Assembly: GCA_023678885.1 (NCBI GenBank)
Contig: CM042985.1
Coordinates: forward strand, 4,576,985 to 4,640,984
DNA: 64,000 nucleotides
Source: Pogostemon cablin
Lineage: Eukaryota; Streptophyta; Magnoliopsida; Lamiales; Lamiaceae
Direction: 5' to 3'
Below are positions 31,406 to 44,565 of this stretch, one piece after another. The position numbers were made by a program, and so were the translations under genes. Every line of letters begins with the position of its first letter. Positions within the stretch are counted from its first letter, which is position 1. The notes beneath the pieces are model-generated. The model searched no databases. It worked only from the letters and a program-made list of their open reading frames with translations, and was not told the DNA's origin.

Positions 31406-34222
31406 ATGTCGATTCTTGAGAGTAGTGGGATTGATGGGGTTTCCAACCACTGTTGTTTCAAGAAAAGTGAAAAGATCATAATTGATACCGATCCTGGCAT
31501 TGGTATGAATGAATCTTCAACCCTACTCTAATTAGCCCTTCGATTGAATTGCTTTCTGGGTAATTTTGATCTGGCCCATTTGTTTATTATTTTGGAGTTT
31601 TAGAAGTGTGGCATTTTTATTAATTTTTTGAAAATCTGCTCTTTTTAGAGCCATCTAACTTTAGAACTATTTTAACACTAGTAGCTTTTTTGTACTTTAT
31701 GTATTGATATTCCTCATTTTAGCAGTCTTATTTGTTGGGTTGTAGACAAAAGAGATTATGGGTGCAAATTTTTGGAATTAGACATTGTAATTCTGATTGA
31801 ATTCATAGGATAGATCCACTGCAAGGGCGTAGAGTGCGGGTGGGGGTTGGGGTTGGGGTTGGGGTTGGTCCACCTCCCGTTTTGCCTTCTAACTTTTTGT
31901 TCATTTATGGAGAAAATTCAGGACTAATTTAATGGGATGGCAAAATCTTGATTCTGAAAGTAAGGAAGATGAACTTATTTGATGTTCATGATGAGAATCT
32001 TTGTGAACAAAGTGTGGATGCTCTCTTTCTAGAGGAAACCTTAGCAGGGTCAATTGACTAACTTCAATTTGTTGAGTTTTAATCTTGATTGTATTAACAC
32101 TTACGTAACTAAAATCATATAGATCTATTTCTTTACAAGTCAAACTGATAATAAGTTGAGACTTCAGAGTGACCTCAAGCTAGGACAACATGAGAATTTG
32201 CACTATTTGTGAAAGTTAAGATTTGTGATGCTAATTATGAAACATAAGGGAATATGTTGATGTGCAGATGATTCCATGGCAATATTAATGGCGTTTCAGT
32301 CTCCAGATCTAGAGATACTAGGATTGACGACGATATTTGGAAATGTTACTACCGAAGATGCAACGCGTAATGCACTGCTTCTGGTATGTGCTTTCCCACT
32401 ATCTTGTCAAATTTATGCTTTAAGCTCTTAATTTGAAATATGTTTGTGATCATTACTATTGTTTTTTTTTTTTTTTTTGCAAAAGGATAGTGTGAGATTG
32501 CTGGACGTGCAGATATTCCTGTGGCAGTGGGTAGCTCTGAACCATTAAAGGTAAACTCGAATGGATACATGCTTACCAATTTGATTACCATAATCATTGT
32601 ATTATATTCACAATAATATGACTATGAGATATCATTTGTACACTTAGCAAGAATTCTTGTGATTTGGCATGCTTTACTATTGGAATCAACTTCTTGGTGT
32701 CTTTGCCAAGAAATAGCTATCCTTCTCCTGATTCAAAGACAGATTTCCTTATAAATATACTCATAGTTTGTGTGAATTAAACAAATGAAAGGATGAGATG
32801 ATATGTATCGTCTCAAACAGCCCTTTGTAAAATAGTAGAGCTCTCTAGAATGCTGTTATTTCGCGAAGTTTATGGTTCAAAGTATTTGCCATACATGTAA
32901 AAGTAAAGCTGTCTTTTTTAATACTAGAATACTGTTGAATTTTGCTTTGAATTATTCGTATTACGTGTTATCATATGCTCTGTTGCTGGACTTTACTTTG
33001 ATACAGAGAGGAAAGCCACGCATTGCTGATTTTGTCCATGGTGCAAATGGATTGGGGAATGTTTTTTTCAATCCTCCCAAGTCCGAAAAATCTGACAAAT
33101 CCGCTGCTGAATTTTTGGTCGATAAAGTTTCTGAATTTCCTGGTGAAGTATCTGTTCTAGCATTGGGGCCTCTTACAAATCTTGCTCTAGTAAGTCACTA
33201 AGTTTCTTATCTGATGTTATTAATAAATCTTCCCTTTGACTCAGTCGTACTTATTCAATATATACATCTTTGTTTCTGATTTAGGCTATAAAACGAGACT
33301 CATCATTTGCAAGCAAAGTGAAAAGAGTGGTTGTACTTGGAGGAGCTTTCTTTGCTTTAGGAAATGTTAACCCTGCTGCTGAAGCAAATGTACGAAGTTG
33401 ACACTTTTATAGTTGTGTTGATTCTGATACGTCCTACCTTTCAATTGAAGCATACGAATGGAAATAGTTTGCTTTCGTACGAGAATAAAATGATTTATTG
33501 AGTTTATATGTTGCAGATTTATGGGGATCCAGAAGCTGCAGATGTGGTATTCACTTCTGGGGCGAATATTGATGTTATTGGCATAAATATAACCACACAA
33601 GTCCAAATGACAGGTAAGAATCCCCCCTTTAACTTTGTAGCTTCTCAATCTCACCGTTTAACTAGGTCGTGTAATCGAACATCTTGCCTTCAGACATGCA
33701 CCTCGAGCAGCTAAGGAAGTCGGAAGGGAGGCACGCCCAAATTATATGCGATATGTGCAAATTCTATCGCGATTGGCATGTCAAATCAGATGGTGTTCAT
33801 GGTTATATCCTTTTTCTTGATTAAAGATGTATCAATCTACCATCTTAATCCTTCATTAAACTCATTTTTTTTTATTATATAATTCAGGAATATTTCTTCA
33901 TGATCCTGTTAGTTTTGTGGCACTGGTGAGGCCTGATCTGTTTACATTCAGGAAGGGGGTTGTGAGGGTTGAGACACAGGGGATCTGTGTAGGGCATACC
34001 CTAATGGATCAGGGACTGAAGAAGTACGTCTCGTTTGAACGAGCTCTCTCTCGCATTTCTTCTCTTTCGCGCGCGATTTGATCGTGTTCAAAATGGTTTT
34101 TTTTGTTTTGCAGATGGAATACAACCAACCCCTGGTCTGATTTCTCCCCTGTTTCAGTAGGGTGGACTGTTAATGCAGAGCAAGTGCTCAACTTTATTAA
34201 TGAAATTCTAATGAAGCCTTGA
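31406..34222 (+). CDS. URH1: Uridine/inosine nucleoside hydrolase (URH1-like)
   Basis: Hydrolyses ribonucleosides such as uridine to base and ribose in the pyrimidine salvage/degradation route; plant URH1 is cytosolic (family knowledge). Nine exons: 31406-31502, 32268-32383, 32491-32550, 33007-33189, 33285-33389, 33517-33613, 33694-33801, 33888-34023, 34114-34222; 336 residues, a normal length for the IUNH family. The N-terminal calcium and ribose site is IIIDTDPGIDD (residues 24-34). Further conserved blocks are FGNVTTEDATRNALLL, GRADIPVAVG, VHGANGLGN, LALGPLTNLAL, VVLGGAFFALGNVNPAAEAN, YGDPEAADVVF and the C-terminal LHDPVS with the calcium-binding Asp. The start is the first ATG after the leader and leaves 23 residues before the core. 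The exon 3 acceptor (AAAAGGATAG) is weak in pyrimidines next to the AG but lies behind a long T tract. Intron 1 (765 bp) carries a G-rich TTGGGG repeat. Confidence 0.95.
31837..31869 (+). repeat. (TTGGGG)n-like G-rich tract in intron 1 of URH1
   Basis: The sequence GCGGGTGGGGGTTGGGG continues with three more GGTTGG steps. The coding strand thus has at least four G runs of four, enough for a G-quadruplex in DNA or pre-mRNA. The structure is inference. Confidence 0.85.
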
Positions 34223-34420
34223 TTTTAAGCATGGATATTACTCCATTAATTGTACATTTACATTCTGTCTATTTATTATTTGAAATACTCTCAAATTTAA
34301 ACGAGCTAATTTCTCATCTTCATTTTGTTCCTTTAACATGTAAACATGTTCTATTTATATCTCTCACATCAGAGTAACTCATTTCCTCTTTTTAGCAATA
34401 CTCAAATTCGCAATATATAT

Positions 34421-34674
34421 TCCCTTCGTCCGGTCCTAATGGTTACATATTTTCTTTTTGGGCGTTCCATTTAAATGGTTATATTTTTCTTTTAAGCATA
34501 TGAGACTCATACAAATTAATTAATTATCTCTCCATAGACCCACACATCACATTAATACACATACTCACTTTACATTAAAATATTATTTCTCTTACCTTAA
34601 TACACATTAAAATACTATATTCATTAATCCACGTGCAAAAAGCAAATGTAACCATAAGGACGGGATGGAGGGAG
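34421..34674. mobile_element. Stowaway-like MITE downstream of URH1
   Basis: Left end TCCCTTCGTCCGGTCC, right end GGACGGGATGGAGGGAG. It starts 199 bp after the stop codon and may lie in or near the 3' untranslated region. Confidence 0.75.
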
Positions 34675-34770
34675 TATTTATTTATTTATTTAAGAGTCCA
34701 ATTACTATGTAACCATAAGGACGGGATGGAGGGAGTATTTATTTATTTATTTAAGAGTCCAATTACTATG
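34650..34770 (+). repeat. Tandem 61-bp duplication spanning the MITE right end
   Basis: AACCATAAGGACGGGATGG...GTCCAATTACTATG occurs twice, nearly perfect, starting at 34650 and 34711. The unit includes the MITE terminus and its flank. Confidence 0.9.
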
Positions 34771-36534
34771 CACTGTGCACCTTCACGGTCTTAACCGTTA
34801 AATTTTTTTTTAACTTTGCACCGTGGAATCACCTTTCATTTAAGCATCAATACGAAAATCAGCACATATCCAATAAAATCTGGTAATACACATGAAATTT
34901 TTAATTTTATTAACAAAAGAAAATGCAAAAAAGAAACCAAATTTAGATCCACGTGTAAGACGGTTATTGGGCGATGTTTTTAGTTCGTGATCTCATTTAA
35001 TTCCTCCCTCTGTATTCGTTGACATTTGACTAATTCCAATTTTATTAGAAAAAAAAAAATCCAGTTCTACTCATACTTTCATTGCCCATATTTGCTTTAA
35101 TCATGACTCATACATATAACTTTTAATTTGAAAAGAAAAATGATAATAAAGAAATACATATGAAATTAAAGAACCTAATTCAATATTGACTTATATGTAA
35201 CTTATATTATTATCTATTTAAAAAAGGATTAAATTATACCATCAAAAAATTAATTTTCTTTTTAATACTTAAGGGTAGTCTAATCTTTTTAATTAATTAA
35301 AAAAAAGTATAAAGATATTACGTATACTAATAATGTATGATAAATTTAAAATTAGAGTGTAATAAGTATAAGGTTATTATATTAAGTAATTTTTTTATTT
35401 TTTAAATTATTATTATAAGAACGGAAATATAAATTATTCATATTGTATGAGAAGAACAAAATAAGTCTTTTATAAATGTTCGATTATGATACCTCACATA
35501 GAATATGGATCGTGGATGTTAGAAGTTAATTAAAACCATCATTGACGGCAACCAATTTCCATTTTGTTTTGTAGGTCGATTTCAAGAATACGTTTGCCAA
35601 GTCAATGTATGACTATGACCCATTAATGCTAATGGAGTAATTCAAAGTCGTAAAGAAAAGAAACAAAGTCGTGTAAATTAGGAGCGATTTAATAGTGGTT
35701 AAAAACAAGTCAAATGTCAAGATCTTTTTATCACATCATTTAATAAAGCAGTTAAACCAACTCTTGGGTTTCAAAACTTGGCCTAAATATTTATTTTTAA
35801 ACAGTAATAATTTGGCCCCGATTTCCAAGTTTTGAATTTTGAGTCCATTACGAATTAATATAGAGATTCTTTTTATTTATATCATAATAATTGATTAATT
35901 CTCTTATTAAATAAGAATTAGATTTTGTTTTACTAATATAATTTAGGGGTCAAGATACCATTTCACACTTTATATTGGGACCATAACATGACCATACTAT
36001 ATTTAATTTAGAAAAATCGTTTTTTATTATATTTAATTTTTACTAATAATTCTTTCAATATTTATAATAAATTTGACAATTAATTAAGTGTAAGTCTCTA
36101 ATATATGTAAGTGAGAATAAATGGTACGTACTCACCATTACAAATATTATTATATATCTTATTATTAATACTTGATAAATGATATGTATGTGAAAGAAAA
36201 AATTTATACTTAGAAAAAAATCCACAAGAAAGTTTCAATTTTTTTTATCTACTTAGCACAATTTGACACGATATAACACTAAAAAAAAATTAAAATGTAA
36301 AATGTTGTGATTAACCCAAGATTCTCGTCAAACCATCCAATGATCTAACACCAATTGGCCAATCAAAGTCTTGCACGTCCCCATAAAACAATAGACGTGA
36401 ACAATATCTCTACGAACGTACAACATTATCAATAATTTAAGCTCGAAAACTTAGTCATGAAAGATTGTCGACGTGGACTCCATCGATCAATGAGGTCAAG
36501 AATCGTAATCCTACGAACAACCTCTAGATAATTA
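34771..36534. other. AT-rich intergenic stretch
   Basis: No gene is seen. It contains scattered A/T runs and no confident element ends. Confidence 0.5.
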
Positions 36535-36651
36535 AATTAAGTCCAAGTCATCTGACGGGCCGGGACTGTTTCCTCGAGGACTAGTCGGGCGTAAGCCCGG
36601 AACCTCGGTATAAAAAAAAAAAAAAAAAAAAAAAAAAATTAAGTCCAAGTC
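36535..36651 (+). mobile_element. Truncated SINE-like retroposon with target duplication
   Basis: AATTAAGTCCAAGTC stands at 36535-36549 and again at 36637-36651. Between them is a GC-rich body of about 60 bp (GACGGGCCGGGACTG...GTCGGGCGTAAGCCCGG) followed by about 27 A. The duplication plus A tail is diagnostic of target-primed retroposition. The short body suggests 5' truncation. Confidence 0.85.
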
Positions 36652-36990
36652 CAACCACTACTAATCTTACAATTAATGGGTGAAATATTTGGTTAATATG
36701 ACTTAATCATGCTATGAAGACAATCCAAATGCCGTTAATTGACAGTTACCTAGCCGTAGAAAGAGTGACACATCAACTTCTCTCTCCAAGAAGAGGAGAG
36801 AGAAAGTAGTATTAAAATTGCACCCACTCCAACACCCACCCATTAACAAACTACACTACCTCAACTAAGTCAAACAAAGTCCCACTACTCCTAATCCTCC
36901 ATCCCCCTTTACTACAAATACCCCCCAAAAAACAAAAACATCCTCAATACAAACAAACAAACACTTCTCGGGGTGAGTCGACTCAGCGTC

Positions 36991-37290
36991 ATGTCTCGAG
37001 TTAGCTCGTCGGCGGCGGGAGCTTTTACGTGGTACTCGGCGGTGTTGGTGGCGGCGATGGTGGTGTTGAGCTGCTGCGAGGGAGGAGAGAGGAGTGGCTA
37101 TGCGGTGGAGAATGTTTTTGCAGAGATGGCTTGTGATGAAATCTATGTTGTAAGAGAGGGGGAGACGCTGCATACGATTAGTGAAAAGTGTGGCGACCCG
37201 TTTATTGTTGAGGAGAACCCGCATATCCATGACCCGGATGATGTTTTCCCGGGTTTGGTTATCAAGATCACACCTTTCAAAAATAGGTAG
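36991..37290 (+). CDS. Small secreted or membrane-anchored LysM-domain protein
   Basis: An intronless 99-residue protein. Residues 12-31 (FTWYSAVLVAAMVVLSCCEG) form a signal peptide or signal anchor. Residues 50-96 form one LysM domain: IYVVREGETLHTISEKCGDP, ENPHIHDPDDVFPG, then LVIKITPF. LysM domains bind N-acetylglucosamine-containing glycans such as chitin and peptidoglycan; short single-LysM proteins of this layout are common in plants, but their roles are largely unknown. The domain has no kinase or GPI-type extension, so it is not a chitin receptor. The start is the first ATG; the frame upstream opens only with GTG. Coding GC is much higher than in the flanks. The purine/CT-rich leader (36780-36970) fits a transcribed 5' region. 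Confidence 0.88.
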   Translation: MSRVSSSAAGAFTWYSAVLVAAMVVLSCCEGGERSGYAVENVFAEMACDEIYVVREGETLHTISEKCGDPFIVEENPHIHDPDDVFPGLVIKITPFKNR

Positions 37291-37452
37291 ATTCATTTGC
37301 ATGTCTTTAAAACTATTACATGTAAATTCTTTTTAAGTTTAAACAACACATACAGGATAGACTATGTTCTGTTTTTAGTTTTATATAAATATACATGTGA
37401 TGTATGTTATATAGTAAAATCTCATAAAATTTAGGTGAAATAATTTATACTA

Positions 37453-37684
37453 CTCACCCGTCCCAATCATCCATTTGTTTTTTGCACGTGGAATAAGAAG
37501 TATTATTATTTTATGTTTTTTGCACGTGGAATAAGAAATATTATTATTTTATGTGTAGAGAGTGGTTGTATTAGCAGTGAGTGATGGGTCATATGTGAGT
37601 CTCTTTTACTAAAAAGGGAAAATGAGGACCTTTCAATATGACGTTTAATATAATGAAATGTGACTTTCGATAGAATAAAGGGAG
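37453..37684. mobile_element. Stowaway-like MITE
   Basis: Left end CTCACCCGTCCC, right end GAATAAAGGGAG, with a TA at the left border. A 34-bp piece around TTTTTTGCACGTGGAATAAG is tandemly doubled inside. It lies 160 bp after the LysM stop codon. Confidence 0.65.
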
Positions 37685-38816
37685 TATTTTATTAAGTTCT
37701 AATGTGAGACGGTGTCTATAAGGAGTATGTTTTATCTAATGAGATACGGTGCCTATATATATAAAAAAAAATATGTTATCTATATTATGATAAATAATGT
37801 ATTAAAATATAATTTTAAAGTATTATAGTAATATAATTTACTAAAATATAATTATTGGATAGAACTCATATTATTATGGCATCCTACAATTATATATTAT
37901 ATATTAATCATCAAATAGAATACTTACATAATAATTATATGAAGTATTAAATAATAATTATATTTTAATAATAGATAAACCTGTTTACGGCTTGTGTTAC
38001 AACAACAGCAACAATACGTGTTATAAAAGAAATTAATTCTGCTATAAATTTCCTGTCAAATGCTATTGTTTAATGAATACGACTTTTGACATTGTTTAAT
38101 TAAATTAAGAGAGAAAGCGTAAGCTTTTTAGAGGCAAAGTTTTAAATCATTACGGAAGTGTATCATCCAGTACAGTGTTTTCCGTAGAAAAAAAAAATTC
38201 TATTGTATCATTTAATTTAAAGGTAAAATATTGTCACGATATTACCTTTTTAATAATTAAAAAAAAAACTTTTTAGAGTGATGAGAGTGATGAGCCTAAT
38301 ATACTTCTAAATAAAAAATAATGCTTCTAATCAAATTTTAAGATTATTATATAGTGGACCAGTACTACATCAGTAGACTTAGGACTATAAGAGATTTTTT
38401 AGGGTACACTTATTTTTATTTTTAAAATTTTAAATTATTTTATATTGATCCAAAGTTATTCATTAGTCCAAATTTTAATAAGGTATTTTTTTAGTGATTA
38501 ATATATTAAAAGTGTATTTATCTTTTCAATTAAGTACGATTTATGTACTGAGAATCGGAAGACCAGCTTCTACTTAATCCACGCCCAACAAAATAGTCCA
38601 ACAACATAAATATAAGTAAATAACAAATGATTAGTTCTTTTATTGGGTTTCATGCACGGCCTTGGCCCATTACACCTTTCTTGTAAGTTATTAACATGCA
38701 AAATAAGTGCTTAATTATCTTTGAATTATAACAAAATAAGTTTTGAAAAAGATTTCAAGTTTCCTCATTAGATTTGAAAGAGAGAGAGAGTGAGAGAGAG
38801 AGGTATTGGATATGTA

Positions 38817-39104
38817 CTTTCCTCCGTCCCACACTTATGTTCACACTTTCCCTTTTTGTCCGTTTCATACTTATGTTCACTACCCAAAAAAGGAAACTTC
38901 ACATTAACCAACAACCTCAAAAGTTATCTTAATTTCAAAAATATCACTCCCACCTAACACAATAGTCATAACATACTTTATAATTTATTTATTACCTAAA
39001 AATACCACAATATCCCTAAAAAGTCAATAAAGTTGATCAAAAAATAAATTTTCTTAAACTCTGTATCTACATTGTCGGTGAACTTAACTATGGGACGGAA
39101 GAAG
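38817..39104. mobile_element. Stowaway-like MITE
   Basis: Ends CTTTCCTCCGTCCCACAC and TATGGGACGGAAGAAG, bordered by TA. A GA microsatellite (about 38777-38802) precedes it. Confidence 0.75.
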
Positions 39105-41100
39105 TATATTAACAAAAATTAACTCTATTTACTGAGAAATGATAAAGCTAAAAGTAGGCTCCAAAATGTCTTGTATAGGATCAGCTTTCACCAACATCAC
39201 TTTACTGATTAATTTATAAGGGGTGGCCAAATTTAGATGGGAATAATAAAAAGGTTGAGATTTTTTTTTATAACACTTTTGTAGTTTAAAGTATATTATT
39301 ATTTATTATTATTATTTAAGTTTTAGTTCAATTTATTATTTTAACTGAAAAAATCACAGCAAAATCTGAGAATTTGTACTTCCGGGTTATCAATGCTACC
39401 TAACCCACAGCCCAACAAGGAAAAAGGAATGAATACTAGTTTTCTTATTGGGCTTACTTATTATGGCCTTATAAATAAGGCCACTAGCCCACTACATTCT
39501 GCTTATATTACACACCAAAATCAATATATAAACAGAAAAAAAAATGTATAAATATATAAAATCAGGAAAATTAATAAGAGTTGAGATAAAATAAACTATT
39601 TAAATATGCTTAACAAAAAAGATGATCTATAATAATTGATTGGCACAGATAAGACTGCAGATAAAGCATTAGTGGGCTCAGAGTTGCCTTGGATATTGGA
39701 TGCACCAATACCATTTTACTTTTGTTTGATTTTGAGGGAGGGCCAAACTATGATGAGGGATAATAGAAAAAGTGGGAGATTTTATTACACTTAAGTAATT
39801 AAATGTATATCTTTCTATTATTTAACAAAGTGTAATGACTAAAAAAAAAAGTTCTAGTAAGACCATGCATCGCATAAGTTCAACACTTGCATGTCAATAA
39901 TTGAATATCAATCATTAGTCAATGATGTAACTCAAGTGGAATAAAATTGTGTTACTAACACAAGATTTAAATTCGATCAACTATTTAGGGTAGGAATCAA
40001 GTTGAGTGGAATCAAATATGTTTAGTCTTAATTGAAATATTATGAAGGTACAAAATATATGTTTGAGTTTATTTGATAGACAATTAGTTGAGTCTGAATG
40101 ATCTTTTATTTCGAACTTGAGTAATTTGATAATTTTATATTTATTTTATCTATTTTTATCAATCGAACTCGAACTCGAATTGAACATTAAATATTTTTAA
40201 AGATAAAAATTTATTGAAATTTGTTTAATATATTTATCAAACAAGTTTTATCATCGACTATCTCAAATCAAGTACCAATTAATTTGATTTGATTTTCACA
40301 GTTAGGTACAAGTTATGTGGTGCATATAAACATTCAAAATTTTGTAGATATTTTTTTATTAATAAATTAATTAATATGGGGCGGCATTTGATAGGGGGTA
40401 CTATAGACTTTTCCACTTGGCTGCTCATTAAATTATCATTTTGACAAATAAATTCATTAATGACTTGGCCAAAAAAAGAACCAACACGTAGATATCAGAC
40501 TAGGAGACTTTCCCATTACTAGGTCAAATTAAGTATATGAACACCAAGTGAGAAACTAAAGTTGGATTTTGACCAAACTAGCCCTTCAAAAGTTTCCGTT
40601 CAAACTAACATCGTGTTTTAATAAAAATAGTAGATTAAAAATGATCATATGAAATGAATTCAACATACAAATGGTATCCCTTCATGTCATCGGAATACAA
40701 GAGCTTTTGCCATAAATTAATTAATAGATAAAGCCTATAATTTACATTTGATTTGATTTGATTATTTTATTTTTCAAATCTATGATACTATTTGTCATTG
40801 ACCAAAACACAGTTAAGATAAAGTCAGTAAACTTCTTAATTAGTGCGCATATATCTCACTTAGCATATATTTAATTTTGTTGAGAAAAATATGCAGAGTG
40901 GAGTATTTTATTTTATTTATCAATTAGTGGCCCTATAGGGAGAATGATGTTACACCTTACAACTAAACGGATACAATATACTCCATCTAATTAATTAGTA
41001 TTGGTAAGTATAAATACTATAAATTATTAAAAATAAAAATTAATAATTTGTCATTCAAGGCATGGGGGCTTATGTGAACATAAATTCAGAATAAGAAGGC
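39105..41100. other. Intergenic, upstream of the GDSL gene
   Basis: AT-rich with no gene seen. A short remnant CAAGAGCTTTTGCCAT at about 40698 resembles the right end of the GC-ended element family. Confidence 0.45.
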
Positions 41101-41175
41101 CCTATATTATGCAGACCATATATATTCACTTCTCCAACACTCTTTTTCTCCATTCCATCTCTCCCTCTCTCTCTC

Positions 41176-44100
41176 ATGGCAACCTCCACTCTCATCTTCT
41201 CTCTCATCTTCTTTCTACTCACTTCAGGTACATACAAGTCTCTCTCTCTCTCTCCTCACTTCTCTCTCTTCAACGAATTAGATGTCATCTTTTCAACATC
41301 ATAATTGTGGTAAGTGAGACAATTAATAATGTGGTGTAATTAATATCAACTTTGCAGGATATGCGGCCACCCACCACCACCGCCGGGATAGAGACGAGTT
41401 GTCGGATCATGGGTTCCGACCGACTAAGATGTTCGTGTTCGGAGACTCGTATGCTGACACGGGCAACTTCAGAAAAGCTTTGGGTGGGTCGTGGATACCA
41501 CCCTATGGCACTACCTTCCCCGGAAAACCAGCCGGCCGTTTCTCCGACGGCCGTGTGCTCACTGATTATCTTGGTAAACTTTATTTCATTTATTTAATTA
41601 ATACTCCACCACACACTTCCTTTTTTCTTTTCCTTTTATGCTCACCATTATATATCATCACCATTTTAATCATCATTAAATTGCTACTTTTTCTTTTTCT
41701 GCTTTTTTTTTTATTATTATTTTTTATTTTAGTTTCTAAGGGTTTAGAACGTGGGCTTTGCTTTATTTCCCATTTGGTGGGCTGAATGCCTGTTTTTACT
41801 TTTTTGCATGCATTTTTTTTTAACATTTATTTTTAAATTTTAATGTAATATATATTGATTTTAAATAATAATAATAATAATAATGTCATGTTGCCGTAGG
41901 TTCGTATTTGATAACTTCGGTGTGGCACACATGCACTAGTGTCAGCTGATTTGCTTTCTTTCTGATGCTATAAAGCTAAGATGGGATTAGTGAAGAGATT
42001 AATTTAATTAAGATCTTAGTACCAAAATTTAGCTTTTATATAAATAAATATAAATCTATACCCTCTGAATCTGATCATGCATTCACTTTGCAAGCTGTCG
42101 CTTTTTCTTGTTATAATAACTATCCTCGAAATTATAGTACTTAATTTTAGACTTTTTTAAAAACCAAAAATCATTCTTTATCATGAACTAATTAATTAAT
42201 TAATTATATGCAATACAAGTCGTGCATCGATTGAATTGTCTATCTTAAAGTGTTAATCCTAATTAATCAAATACGAAAGTGAAATCTCGTAGTGGTCCCT
42301 TCAATTATAGATAGGTGATTTAAATTGATCAACCTACATCCATTAATTAATTAAAACTATCAAGCTACATATGATTTTCTTGGGCCAGTTCATTAATAAA
42401 TTTGCCGGCAATTCAAATATATAATAGAAGGCATTAATTTTTTTATTATATTTATTTGTATGACATATAGTACACGTAGTTAGCTATATACATGCAATCT
42501 ATATGTGTATTAATAAGAGCAATAGTACGACGAAATTAGTTGTTATATAGATTTACACAACCTACACCTCTAGATTGTACGTAATTTAATTATTAAGAGA
42601 TTTCATGATTTTGTAACCTAATTATTTTTTATTTATCTATAATTTGACAGCCAAGTTCTTGGGATTGAAATCTCCATTGGCATACGCATGGATGAAAATG
42701 GGCGGGAAAAAACTACAAAATGGTTTGAATTTCGCGTACGGTGGGAGTGGCGTATTCAACACTTTGGGCGATTTGTTGCCGAACATGACTACTCAAATCG
42801 ACTTCTTTGAGAAGCTCATCGATGAAAATGTTTACACGAAAGCGGATTTGCAATCGTCTCTCGTTCTCGTCTCGCTTGCTGGAAACGATTATGCTTTTTA
42901 TTTAGCCACGGGTGGCACTGATCAGGTATTTGATTTTCATATTATTCCTCATTTTAATTGCAAAATACTACTACACTTTATTATCTTTTTTTTTTAATAA
43001 TGATAAGTATGATATTTAAGAGTCCCTGAAAATATTAATTTGCTTGATATTTTTGTGTGTAGAGAAATTTAATATACAACAGGACAGGATGATATTTTTT
43101 GCATTGCCAATTCTAAAACAAATGAAACATGATTTCTGTTTCTCAATACTTTGTCCTCTTATTTTGATCCAATATCCATGCATACTGTCACTGTCAATGT
43201 GATATTTCTAGATTTATTCCATTAGGTTATATATAAATAAAAAAGACTCATAATAAATTATTTACTAACTTTTTTTTTTAATTATCAGTTGTACTTTTGT
43301 ATATGGATTTAACATGTTGATATTGTGGGAGGGATTTGGTGGCATTAAACGTCACCGTGTTGACCAACAGAACACGGTGGAATTAAAGCATGCATGTCAC
43401 TGAAATTTGGTAGCAATTGTTGATCTTTTAGTAAACGTACAAATTCATGATGAGCTCATTAATTCAAATAGTAATAAATAATTAAATGTTGGGGAGATGC
43501 GTTTGACGTCAAATCAGTTGCTGTTTTTGTTTAATAATTTAAATTAACTTGTTTGTAATTATGAAATACAGTCAACATTTTATATAAATGTTATGTAGAT
43601 GGTGATTAGTATGGATATGCTTCATACATAATTTTAATAATTAAAAAATGTATTATAGCATAACATGTCCGTGCTTGTGTACCATTAATTTTTTGAAATA
43701 TTAACTTTTTTAATTTAAACCTTAGCCTTTGTTTTGTTTTTTCGACTAGAAATGTTATTCAACTGTAGGTTTTTCGACAATTTCATATTGATTTAAATTA
43801 TCATTCTTATTCTTGAGCTATAATACATTATTTATCTGTTTTAGAGTTTTATCATCAATTTCTTCAAATTAAATAGAATTTGATGTATGGAGTATATATT
43901 TGTGTATGTATGATCAGGGTCTGCCAAATTTCATTCCAACAGTGGTGAATCAATTGGGAGCCAATCTAATTCGACTCCAACAACTAGGTGCAACTAAGGT
44001 TGCAGTAACGTCGTTGGAGCCGTTAGGTTGTCTCCCTCGCATAACACAGGTCTCGTCTTTCCAACAATGCAACAACACCCAGAATACGGCTGTGAATTAC

Positions 44101-44565
44101 CACAACCTCCTTCTGCAACAAACTATCTCTAGCCTCAACAACCAATCGAATTCCTCCACTTTCTATCTTCTTGATCTCTACAATTCCTTCTCAACTGTGC
44201 TTGCCCAAAAGGGTTATCAAGGTAATTTCATTTCTTTTTTCATTGTAACACCCAACTGCCTATATTTTTTTTCTTTTTTTACTTAACACTATATAGTAGC
44301 TCTTGTTGTTCAATTAAAATGGTCTAATTATGTTAATTTTGAAGCAGGGTATTTGAGATTTGAGAGCCCATTAAAGCCATGTTGTATGGGAATCAACAGC
44401 GACTTCTCTTGTGGGAGCGTGGACGAGAAAGGTGTTAAATTGTACAGAGTGTGCAGTAATCCAAGATTGTCCTTCTTTTGGGACGGCTCCCATCCAACCG
44501 AAGCTGGATGGTGGGCTGTTTATAACAATTTGAAGGCCGGTCTCGCACAATTCGTTCAATTTTGA
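41176..44565 (+). CDS. GDSL-type esterase/lipase
   Basis: Secreted SGNH-fold hydrolase acting on acyl esters; the physiological substrate cannot be inferred. Five exons: 41176-41227, 41358-41573, 42651-42925, 43918-44221, 44348-44565; 354 residues, normal for plant GDSL lipases with their typical five-exon layout. The signal peptide is at about 1-18 (LIFSLIFFLLTS). Block I is FVFGDSYADTGN with catalytic Ser48; the GDSL motif reads GDSY here, a known variant. Block II is GLNFAYGGSGVFN with the oxyanion Gly. Block III is SLAGNDYAF (GxND with Asn). Block V is FWDGSHPTEAGW with the catalytic Asp and His. A poly-His stretch (HHHRRDRDE) follows the signal peptide. Introns 2 and 3 are about 1.0 kb each. 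A TATA-like CATATATATTC lies at about 41124, some 50 bp before the start codon; its use is uncertain. Confidence 0.95.

Noticed and set aside
31842..31866. Interstitial telomere
   Set aside because: The unit is TTGGGG, not the plant TTTAGGG, and only about four units occur.
36865..37302. 145-codon open frame opposite the LysM gene
   Set aside because: Antisense shadow: low-complexity Arg/His-rich product, whereas the plus strand has a signal segment and a LysM domain.
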